From positions 1-5,630 of the forward strand of contig CAYPJU010000161.1 of NCBI GenBank assembly GCA_964411125.1: a DNA stretch of 5,630 nucleotides. Reading direction: 5' to 3'. The stretch comes from JBFIHF01 sp964411125. GTDB taxonomy: Bacteria; Myxococcota_A; Bradymonadia; Bradymonadales; Bradymonadaceae. How positions within the stretch are numbered: the first letter of the stretch is position 1; each line of letters opens with the position of its first letter. Shown here in pieces: positions 1 to 5,630 of the stretch. Under the pieces are notes generated by a model, which saw nothing but the letters and a program-made list of their open reading frames with translations, did no database searches and was not told the DNA's origin. Made by a program: the position numbers and the translations under genes.

Positions 1-93
1 GCCAGCAGGTCCCGACCTACCCGAACCAGGGCGCCCAGCAGGGGTTCCCGAACCACCCGAGCCAACAGGTCCCGACCTACCCGAACCACGGCG
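1..93 (+). repeat. 60-bp-period coding tandem repeat (QQVPTYPN units)
   Basis: Bases 1-33 and 61-93 match at 31 of 33 positions, differing only at positions 5 and 29 of the unit. Between them, bases 34-60 form a shorter degenerate unit (QQGFPNHPS). At protein level this reads as 11-, 9- and 11-residue units. The array continues off the left edge, so the copy number is unknown. High nucleotide identity suggests recent duplication by slippage or recombination. Confidence 0.8.
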
Positions 94-596
94 GGCCGCA
101 TCAGCCTGGCCAGCCCGTCGGGACGCAGCCCGCACACGGGGGACAGCAACAGCACTTTCCCAACGAGCTCAGTCAGGGGATGAGGATTCCCGGGCCGGGC
201 GGCTTCGGTGGCGTGCCGGGGCAGCCTGCGCCGAGTTTCGGCGAAGGTCAGAGCTCCCCTTCGGTAGGGAGCCCGCTACATGGTCAGGGAACGACCCCGG
301 GCGGTCCGACCAGCGGTCGTCATCGAATGGCCGACGGGGACGTGGTGACGCCTCAGGAGCGGATGATCTACGCGTCGTCAGGGGCGACGTTCGGGGCCGT
401 CATCGGGACGTTCCTCGGGCTGATGAACGCAGCGCTCGAGGACCAATCGATGGTGGAAGGATTCCCGCTCCTCATTCAGCTCGTCGTCTGGTTCGCGCTC
501 TTCATCGGCATCCTCGCCGCGTGGCGGCCGGACCGATTCGAATCATTGAAGAACAAGATTTTCGGATCCGACGAAGGAGAAGCAGGGTCTCAGTGA
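3..596 (+). CDS. Gln/Pro-rich protein with C-terminal transmembrane hairpin (5' truncated)
   Basis: The frame is open from the first complete codon at position 3 to the TGA at 594-596, giving 197 visible residues; the true start is left of the window. An ATG at 180 exists, but the frame upstream of it is open, repetitive and has GC-rich third positions, so I treat that Met as internal. Residues 1 to about 110 are low complexity (Q, P, G, N, S) and begin with near-identical QQVPTYPN units. Two hydrophobic segments follow, at about 122-145 and 153-175. They are joined by a short acidic loop (ALEDQSMVEG) and followed by a basic then acidic tail (RPDRFESLKNK...). The positive-inside rule suggests that both ends are cytoplasmic. 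The first helix has Gly at every fourth position (GATFGAVIGTFLG). I do not recognise a family. The missing N-terminus could hold a zinc ribbon, kinase or other domain. The gene runs convergently into the lipoprotein gene with only 6 bp between stop codons. Confidence 0.75.
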   Translation, partial: QQVPTYPNQGAQQGFPNHPSQQVPTYPNHGGPHQPGQPVGTQPAHGGQQQHFPNELSQGMRIPGPGGFGGVPGQPAPSFGEGQSSPSVGSPLHGQGTTPGGPTSGRHRMADGDVVTPQERMIYASSGATFGAVIGTFLGLMNAALEDQSMVEGFPLLIQLVVWFALFIGILAAWRPDRFESLKNKIFGSDEGEAGSQ

Positions 597-608
597 CCGC
601 GGTCACTG
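591..608. other. Perfect 18-bp palindrome across two convergent stop codons
   Basis: CAGTGACCGCGGTCACTG equals its own reverse complement over all 18 bases; the next flanking pair (T590, G609) breaks it. It contains the TGA of the membrane-protein gene (594-596) and, on the other strand, the TGA of the lipoprotein gene (603-605). Both proteins therefore end in Gln-stop from the same bases. As RNA it could fold from either strand, so it might work as a bidirectional 3' hairpin. There is no T-run on either side, so it is not a classical intrinsic terminator. A protein-binding site is the alternative. Confidence 0.6.
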
Positions 609-1985
609 GGGCTCGCGCATCACGTCGGCGGGATCGAAACAGAGGTCGACCGAACGGTTGACGACCGCGTCTACCTTCCCCCAGATCGCAGTCCTCCAGC
701 AGCTCTTCCCCTCCGGGCCTTCGATCTCGTTGCCGAGCGCAAAGTCGACGAGCACGTTACCGAATCGCTCGCCGTCGGGGGTCGTCGCGACCGCGCCTCC
801 AATGGCGTAGGGGGGATCCACCGCGATACCGTCTGCGGTGAGCCGAGTGGTACCCCGAGCCCCTGCCGGCTGGATGAGGTCTTTGTCCCCTCGAACGGTG
901 TACTCTCCGCACGGTGTTTGCGTCGTGATGTAGAAACGGTGGTCGACCCTGAGCGTTCCGGTCACATAGAGATTCGCGAAAGGGTTGTAGGGGAACGGGG
1001 TTCGCTTTCCGATCAGGAGCTTTCGCTCGGCGAATGCGATGTCCGTGAAGACCGTATCGGTCACGGGCGCCTCGAACGGATTGCCGGGCTGGTATGAGTC
1101 CCCGAGAGCCTCGGGGGGAATGGGGAGGTCGAGGACGAAGCCGTTCACGTAGGTTCGGAAGAGCGGTTTCTCCGAGTCTCCCTCGACGCGCTCGACCGCC
1201 ACACCGGGCCTCAATTTCACCTCGGTGCCTGCCCAGACGGGGACCGAAACGTTGCGCGTCACGACCGTGGCGGCATCCGAGGTTCGGATCCAGTACGTCG
1301 CGTCGAGCCGGTCGAGCTGGCCGAAATTGCGCTGGAAGCAGTGCCCTCGGGGTGTGTTTGCCGGGACCGGTCGGATCTCCATCCAACCGTCGCGTTCGCC
1401 GACCACCTGGAAGGGGATCCACCAGCGATCGGCCGCCTCCCACCTCATCTTCTTCGCGTGCTTTCGGAACCGTTCGATCTCGTCGGTGGCTCGCTCGTGA
1501 CGCAACCTCTCTTTGCGAAGCTTCTCCCGCTCGTCGAAATCTCGGCGCTTCTGCCCCCGCAGTTTTCGTCGGCGCTTTCGCATCCGCTCGCGTCGCTTCG
1601 CTTCTCGCTCGTTCCGGTTCTCCAGGCGTTCCTTCTCGCGCTCCACTTCCTCGGCGGCATCTTCGGCCCAGCGCGCTTCGAGGTCCTTCTGACGTTCGGG
1701 GGTGCGGTACTGGAAGTACGCAGACGAGTCGGAAGGGGCGAGTCGGATCGGGGTGTTGCGATGCACGACGACGAAGCGGGGTCGTTCGGGCGCGACCTCC
1801 TCGGGCTTTTCGGTGACCTCGGTCATCGGAGCTTCGGCCCGCTGCACCTCGCCCCCACCGCCGCACGAACTCCAGACGATGGCCGCGGTGACCGTGGTCA
1901 TCCAGAGAGGGGCGCGGTCAGTGTGGTTCCACGGGCGCGCGCTGAATCCGCTCTCGGCTCGATTCGATTTTCGGCTCAAGGTCAT
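603..1985 (-). CDS. Putative lipoprotein, SH3b-like domain with long charged helix
   Basis: The 460-residue product is probably exported. A basic N-terminus (R/K at 5, 6, 9, 17 and 24) precedes a short hydrophobic stretch (PLWMTTVTAAIVWSSC) with a candidate lipobox Cys41, then a Gly and acidic/Pro linker. The lipobox is imperfect, with Trp at -3. Residues about 70-94 (VVVHRNTPIRLAPSDSSAY) resemble the first strands of a bacterial SH3 domain. Residues about 188-236 (FQVVGERDGWMEIRP ... YWIRTSDA) resemble its last strands. Between them, residues 97-187 form an E/R/K-rich helix with no Pro and one Gly. Residues about 245-455 look beta-rich and contain three of the four Cys after the lipobox (359, 429, 449; the fourth is Cys216), which may form disulfides. 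I chose the ATG at 1985 because AGGGG lies 7 nt upstream and the start supplies the basic n-region. The alternative ATG at 1901 (Met29) follows the kinase stop but has no clear Shine-Dalgarno sequence and no positive charge. The gene overlaps the kinase gene by 68 bp, suggesting co-transcription. The exact function is unknown. Confidence 0.75.
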   Translation of the reverse strand: MTLSRKSNRAESGFSARPWNHTDRAPLWMTTVTAAIVWSSCGGGGEVQRAEAPMTEVTEKPEEVAPERPRFVVVHRNTPIRLAPSDSSAYFQYRTPERQKDLEARWAEDAAEEVEREKERLENRNEREAKRRERMRKRRRKLRGQKRRDFDEREKLRKERLRHERATDEIERFRKHAKKMRWEAADRWWIPFQVVGERDGWMEIRPVPANTPRGHCFQRNFGQLDRLDATYWIRTSDAATVVTRNVSVPVWAGTEVKLRPGVAVERVEGDSEKPLFRTYVNGFVLDLPIPPEALGDSYQPGNPFEAPVTDTVFTDIAFAERKLLIGKRTPFPYNPFANLYVTGTLRVDHRFYITTQTPCGEYTVRGDKDLIQPAGARGTTRLTADGIAVDPPYAIGGAVATTPDGERFGNVLVDFALGNEIEGPEGKSCWRTAIWGKVDAVVNRSVDLCFDPADVMREPQ

Positions 1986-4900
1986 TTCGGTGCCCCTGCG
2001 GTACGAGTTTGTCGGCGAGCTCCACCGCCTGAGCGGCGCGCCGTGGTGAGCCGAGTGCGAGCCAGCGATCCGCCGCCCGCAGCGATTGTTCGGCGGCTTC
2101 CCTCAGCGCCATGTCTTCGGTGGCGTCGTCGAGGACGGAATCGATCATGGCGTCCCACTCCACCCGGTCGTCGAGAAACGCCATGCACCAACATCGCGCG
2201 ATGCGCGTGAAGAACAGATAGAGGCGGTGTCCTTGCGGTTCCAGCCTGGTACGTGCCGAGTCCAGCAGGACGATAGCCTCTTCCACCTTGGCGCGGTCGG
2301 GCAAGTTCATCTTCGCGAGCGCCAGATTGATGGCCGCGACCGGCAGCGTCGTGTGGTTCGTGATGGCGGCGAGGGAGTGCGCCTCTCCAAAGACCTGCTC
2401 GGCTTCGGTGAAGTTCTCTTCGGACATCGAGACTTCGCCGAGCAGCACGAGGTGGTTCACCAGAATCCAGCGCTGGCCGTGGGCACGGGCCAGTCCAATC
2501 GCTTCCAGATTGAGCTGCCGAGCGCGGGGGAAATTGCCCCTCGCGCGCTCGATCTCGGCGAGGCCCGTGATCGCGACCGATTCGCCTTCGGGGTCGTTCT
2601 CCATCGCGTAGTGATCGCGTGCGACGCGGAAGTGAGCTTCGGAGTCGTCGATGTGTCCCTGACGCAGCTCGAAGATCCCCTGCGCGTGGTGTGCCGACGC
2701 GATGGCGATGGGGCGTCGCCCGGCGTGCGCCTTCGCGATGGCCTGTTGGAGCAGCTCGCCGGCGAGCTTAACGTCCGCCAGATGCATGGCGCGGTGGGCG
2801 AGGGCTCGCAGGAGCAGGGCGTGTGTGCCATCCCAGCGGTTGGCCTCGACGATCGGGCGCACCGACTCGGCGTATGCGGCAGTCTCTCCGGGCGACTTGA
2901 AGATTCGAAACAGGGCGAGCCGCAGCTCGATCGCTTTGGCACGCAGTGGGTGGCCGTCGTCGAGATGCTCGAGCTGTTCGTCGATCATCGCCTGGAGCGC
3001 GTGGGACTCTTGCAGGCGCCCCGCCCGCATCATCGCGGTGGCGGCCGCGAGGAGGGCCACGATGCTCGGCTCGTGTTGTCCGAGCTCGATCAGGTGGAGG
3101 GCCCGTCGAAACTGCGAATCGGCGTCCTCGCGAAACTCCAGCATCTCGGCGAGTACTCGATGTTGCTCTGCGGCGCGCCCTTCGCGCTTCGCACGCGCGA
3201 GGATGCTCTCCCGCAGCAACTGGTGAGTCAGTGACCAACCGCCATCTTCGGAGCCTTCGATAAAGCCGCTGTCGACGAGGACTTCGCCGAGGTGATCGGG
3301 GGCCCAGATGCCGAGCGCCTTGCAGGCACGGATGAAATCGCGCCGCATGACGCGCATCCCCTGGGCGGCGCCAATCTCGAGCGCCTTCCTCGCGCTGAGA
3401 GGGTCGTCGAGCGCGCTCAACGCCCGGTCGAGGCGGTCATTCCAGAGTTGGTCGAGCGAGTCGGGGATCTCGATGCCGGGTGCCAGTCGGAAGCCCTGGG
3501 GCCCCGATTGCAGCAGACCGCGCTTGACCCACCCTCCGATGAGTTCCGCGGCGAAGAGCGGCTGCCCTAGCGTCCGGTGCAGAACGGCCTGCCGCAGCGC
3601 GGGCTCGAGCACGAGCATCTGATCCATGAGCTCGAGGTGATCCTCCGTCTCGATGGGCCCGAGTTCGAGCGCCCGCGCGAGGGGGTGCTCCTCGAGCTCT
3701 CGCAGCGCGTTTCGCTCGAGCGGTCGTTCGACGAGGAGCGCATCGCGGACGGTGAGCAGGATGAGGACGGGGGCGTCGACCGCTAGGAGAGAGCGCGTGA
3801 GCTCGACCGCCTCGAAGCCCCACTGCGCGTCGTCGATGATGACGACGGTCGGACGTCTGTGGGCGACGCGTCGGATGATCTGAACCATCGGCTCGCGACG
3901 TTCGTCGGGGGTCGTGAAGTGGACTGCAGGGACCTCCGGCGACTCTTCGGTCGGATGCAGAATGTGCGCGACCGCGGCCGCGAAAGGCTGGACGACGTCG
4001 GGGCCGGCGTTCGAGTAGAGCGTGAGCAGCCGGCGTACCCGGTCGTAGCAGCGCTCGATGTCGAGGCCAGTGCATCCGAGGTAGCGGTCGAGCATCGGGG
4101 GGATGCCGGTGAACTTGCCGGGCGCCGGATCGTGGGTCGCCCACATCTGGGTCACGGCGCCGAGCTCGTGCGCCCGTTCGGCCAGCCAGTGGGCGAGCCG
4201 CGACTTACCCGCTCCCGGCTCGCCGCGGATGACGACGGCGCGGGGCTCCCCGCCCACGGCGACCTCGCCGAGGCACTGCCAGAGCGCATCGCGTTCTTCG
4301 CGCCGTCCCACCATCGGCGGCTCGCGCAGCCGGTAGAGGCCGAGTCCGGACCCCAGGAGGGTGCCGCTCCGACGATCGGCGGGGGTCTCCCACGTCTCGG
4401 GGAAGGGCGGTCGGCCGAACTCGGTGAGCGCCGCCGATATCTCGTAGGCGGGGGTGGTCGGCGGTGCAGGAGGAGGTGGCGCACCTTCGGGCACGGAGAG
4501 GTAGGTCTCGGTCTCGACCGCCTCGCCGGTGAGCAGGTCCGTCGTCTGAAACGGCGTGGCTTCGAAACCGAGCGGGGTCGTGGGAGCGTCGGCGTTCTCG
4601 ACGACGGCGCTCGGCACGGTCAAGGGCTCCGCGTTGCGCGGCGAGATGCGCTCCAGCGCCCAGGCCGCATCGGCGGCGCGCCGGAATCGGTATTCGATCT
4701 CCTTGACCAGCAACTGCCGGACCCACGCCTCGAACCCGGGGGGAACGTCGATGATCGGATCCAGCAGGGGAGGGGGCGAGAACAGCTGTTGGCGGGCCAC
4801 GCGGACGGCGGATTTTCCGACGAAGGGTGTTCGCCCCGACGCGAGCTCGTAGGCCACGCACCCCAGCGCGTAGAGGTCGGTCCACGGTCCGTAGTCTCGC

Positions 4901-5499
4901 CATCGCGACTCGACCTGTTCGGGCGCCATGTACCAGGGCGTTCCGGCACTGCTCGCGAAGACCTCGCGCGTCGTCAACTGGCTACCGCTCGCGTGGGCGA
5001 TCCCGAAGTCCGTGAGCTGACACCGAATCCCCTCGTCTGTCTCCACGAGCAGAACGTTGCCAGGCTTTAGGTCGCGATGGATGACTTGCCGTGCGTGCGA
5101 ATGCGCCAGCGCATCGAGAATGTCGAAGAGGATCGTCTTGAGGGTGTTCCAGTCGCCGACGCCGGGAAGGGAAGAGAGGGAACCGCGGGTCGCGAGCTCC
5201 ATCGCGAGCCACGGAGCTCCGACGGGGAGGGCGCCATCGGAGCGGCGGGCCGCTTCGGGGTCGACGCGCCCGAAATCGTAGACCCGGGTGATGCGGGGAT
5301 GCGCCATGCGCGCGACGGCGCGAACTTCCCGTTCGAAGCCCTCGACGTAGAAAGGGTTTCGAGCGTTCTCCGCGGCGATCACTTTGACGGCTACCGGACG
5401 TGACGTGACGACGTGAACCGCCCGCCAGACAGTACCCATCCCCCCGGAGGAGATGGGCTCCTCCAGTTCGAAGCCTCCGAGGCGGGTCTTTGGGGTCAT
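1918..5499 (-). CDS. Ser/Thr protein kinase fused to STAND-type ATPase and TPR repeats
   Basis: A cytoplasmic protein of 1193 residues with no transmembrane segment. The kinase domain spans about 10-285. It has a glycine loop at 16-24 (ISSGGMGTV, Ser replacing the usual first Gly), Lys39 in VAVKV, Glu58 of helix C, HRDLKPGN at 141-148, DFG at 164-166 and APE at 192-194. All catalytic residues are present and it is an RD kinase. A Thr/Pro-rich linker (about 286-393, with PPPPAPP) leads to an AAA_16/STAND-like ATPase: VGRREE at 397-402, Walker A GEPGAGKS at 426-433, Walker B VVIIDDAQW at 552-560 and LLTVRD at 581-586. A winged-helix-like region follows (about 680-770, ending LTHQLLRESIL), then TPR-type helical hairpins from about 780 to 1165, clearest at 935-1085. 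The order of kinase, ATPase and helical repeats resembles PknK of Mycobacterium and many myxobacterial kinases, but there is no LuxR-type HTH at the end. The start is well fixed: an in-frame TAG lies 21 nt upstream, with no other ATG between. It is probably first in an operon with the overlapping lipoprotein gene. Confidence 0.95.
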   Translation of the reverse strand: MTPKTRLGGFELEEPISSGGMGTVWRAVHVVTSRPVAVKVIAAENARNPFYVEGFEREVRAVARMAHPRITRVYDFGRVDPEAARRSDGALPVGAPWLAMELATRGSLSSLPGVGDWNTLKTILFDILDALAHSHARQVIHRDLKPGNVLLVETDEGIRCQLTDFGIAHASGSQLTTREVFASSAGTPWYMAPEQVESRWRDYGPWTDLYALGCVAYELASGRTPFVGKSAVRVARQQLFSPPPLLDPIIDVPPGFEAWVRQLLVKEIEYRFRRAADAAWALERISPRNAEPLTVPSAVVENADAPTTPLGFEATPFQTTDLLTGEAVETETYLSVPEGAPPPPAPPTTPAYEISAALTEFGRPPFPETWETPADRRSGTLLGSGLGLYRLREPPMVGRREERDALWQCLGEVAVGGEPRAVVIRGEPGAGKSRLAHWLAERAHELGAVTQMWATHDPAPGKFTGIPPMLDRYLGCTGLDIERCYDRVRRLLTLYSNAGPDVVQPFAAAVAHILHPTEESPEVPAVHFTTPDERREPMVQIIRRVAHRRPTVVIIDDAQWGFEAVELTRSLLAVDAPVLILLTVRDALLVERPLERNALRELEEHPLARALELGPIETEDHLELMDQMLVLEPALRQAVLHRTLGQPLFAAELIGGWVKRGLLQSGPQGFRLAPGIEIPDSLDQLWNDRLDRALSALDDPLSARKALEIGAAQGMRVMRRDFIRACKALGIWAPDHLGEVLVDSGFIEGSEDGGWSLTHQLLRESILARAKREGRAAEQHRVLAEMLEFREDADSQFRRALHLIELGQHEPSIVALLAAATAMMRAGRLQESHALQAMIDEQLEHLDDGHPLRAKAIELRLALFRIFKSPGETAAYAESVRPIVEANRWDGTHALLLRALAHRAMHLADVKLAGELLQQAIAKAHAGRRPIAIASAHHAQGIFELRQGHIDDSEAHFRVARDHYAMENDPEGESVAITGLAEIERARGNFPRARQLNLEAIGLARAHGQRWILVNHLVLLGEVSMSEENFTEAEQVFGEAHSLAAITNHTTLPVAAINLALAKMNLPDRAKVEEAIVLLDSARTRLEPQGHRLYLFFTRIARCWCMAFLDDRVEWDAMIDSVLDDATEDMALREAAEQSLRAADRWLALGSPRRAAQAVELADKLVPQGHRNDLEPKIESSRERIQRAPVEPH
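1993..1997 (-). promoter_or_regulatory. Ribosome binding site deciding the lipoprotein start
   Basis: On the minus strand AGGGG sits 7 nt before the ATG at 1985, inside the kinase coding sequence. The competing ATG at 1901 is preceded by the pyrimidine-rich CCCCTCTCTGG, with no recognisable Shine-Dalgarno sequence. This favours the longer lipoprotein with a 68-bp overlap. Confidence 0.45.
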
Positions 5500-5512
5500 C
5501 TTCAGCCTGAAG
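5500..5512 (-). promoter_or_regulatory. Inverted repeat over the kinase ribosome binding site
   Basis: CTTCAG-C-CTGAAG is a perfect 6-bp inverted repeat with a one-base centre, directly against the ATG. On the minus strand it contains AGG, 6 nt before the start, the only Shine-Dalgarno-like element present. A one-base centre is too tight for an RNA loop unless the inner pairs open. It could be a small operator, weak initiation structure, or chance. Confidence 0.35.
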
Positions 5513-5532
5513 CGAGACTACGCGCGGGGTGC

Positions 5533-5561
5533 ATTGTACGGGCCGGGCCGTCGGCGCTCAA
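5533..5561 (-). promoter_or_regulatory. Sigma70-type promoter for the kinase-lipoprotein operon
   Basis: Reading the minus strand, TTGAGC (5561-5556) and TACAAT (5538-5533) are separated by exactly 17 nt. They match the consensus at 4 of 6 and 5 of 6 positions. Initiation would fall near 5526, giving a leader of roughly 26 nt before the ATG at 5499. The spacer is very GC-rich (CGGCCCGGCCCG). This is the only good match in the upstream region. Confidence 0.6.
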
Positions 5562-5604
5562 CAGGCTCCGTTGGTCGGGGGCTTCGTCGAGGCGGTAGTA
5601 TCGG

Positions 5605-5630
5605 GGGTGCAGGGTGCAGGGTGCAGGGGT
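5605..5630. repeat. GGGTGCA heptanucleotide tandem repeat, running off the window
   Basis: Three exact GGGTGCA copies at 5605-5611, 5612-5618 and 5619-5625 are followed by GGGGT at the window end, perhaps a degenerate fourth copy. The reverse complement reads TGCACCC. The array lies upstream of the kinase promoter, outside any gene I can support. The rest of 5562-5604 holds nothing I recognise. Confidence 0.8.

Noticed and set aside
591..608. Calling the stop-codon palindrome an intrinsic terminator
   Set aside because: Neither strand has a T-run after the stem, and a perfect palindrome leaves no loop unless central pairs open. I kept it as an unassigned palindrome.
757..1866. 369-codon minus-strand frame overlapping the lipoprotein gene
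   Set aside because: It is the same strand in another frame and is overwhelmingly Arg/Pro/Gly, the usual signature of an out-of-frame GC-rich translation.
1878..1902. 25-nt near-palindrome (12 pairs, two of them G-T on the + strand) near the lipoprotein start
   Set aside because: It is coding sequence for MTTVTAAI of the signal region, and on the transcribed mRNA strand the two wobble pairs become A-C mismatches. It is best explained by GC-rich codons.
2086..3234. 382-codon open frame on the + strand opposite the TPR region
   Set aside because: Another antisense shadow; the minus-strand frame shows clear TPR-like helical patterns and the plus-strand product shows no family features.
3859..5070. 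403-codon open frame on the + strand, antisense to the kinase gene
   Set aside because: It lies wholly opposite the kinase and ATPase domains, whose motifs are intact. Its translation is Arg/Gly-rich and has no recognisable domain. Long antisense frames are expected in GC-rich coding DNA.
5413..5598. 61-codon + strand frame spanning the kinase start and promoter
   Set aside because: It overlaps the kinase glycine loop, its start codon and the promoter on the opposite strand, and shows no domain or ribosome binding site.
5571..5601. Possible + strand promoter TTGGTC-19-TAGTAT leading off the right edge
   Set aside because: Poor matches at both boxes and a 19-nt spacer, with no downstream gene visible in the window to support it.

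Overview
The window is GC-rich DNA with strong G/C preference at third codon positions. It carries a eukaryotic-type Ser/Thr kinase fused to a STAND-type ATPase and TPR repeats, plus a putative lipoprotein with an SH3b-like fold. This combination is typical of Myxococcota (myxobacteria and relatives). The assignment is an inference from gene content; there is no rRNA or other taxonomic marker here.

Layout, left to right. (1) Positions 3-596, + strand: the 3' part of a gene for a Gln/Pro/Gly-rich protein that ends in two transmembrane helices, the first carrying a glycine zipper. Its start lies outside the window. (2) Positions 591-608: a perfect 18-bp palindrome that contains the stop codons of two convergent genes. 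(3) Positions 603-1985, - strand: a probable lipoprotein of 460 residues whose SH3b-like domain appears to be interrupted by a roughly 90-residue, highly charged E/R/K helix. (4) Positions 1918-5499, - strand: a 1193-residue cytoplasmic Ser/Thr kinase with a Pro-rich linker, a P-loop ATPase, a winged-helix-like region and C-terminal TPRs. (5) Positions 5500-5630: the upstream region of the kinase gene, with a good sigma70-type promoter (TTGAGC-17-TACAAT), a small inverted repeat against the start codon, and a GGGTGCA heptamer array running off the window.

The kinase and lipoprotein genes overlap by 68 bp on the same strand and probably form a two-gene operon read from the promoter at about 5533-5561. 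A plausible but unproven reading is a soluble, nucleotide-dependent signalling kinase co-expressed with an envelope-anchored partner. The convergent membrane-protein gene is a separate transcription unit. All other long open frames in the window are antisense or out-of-frame shadows of these three genes.
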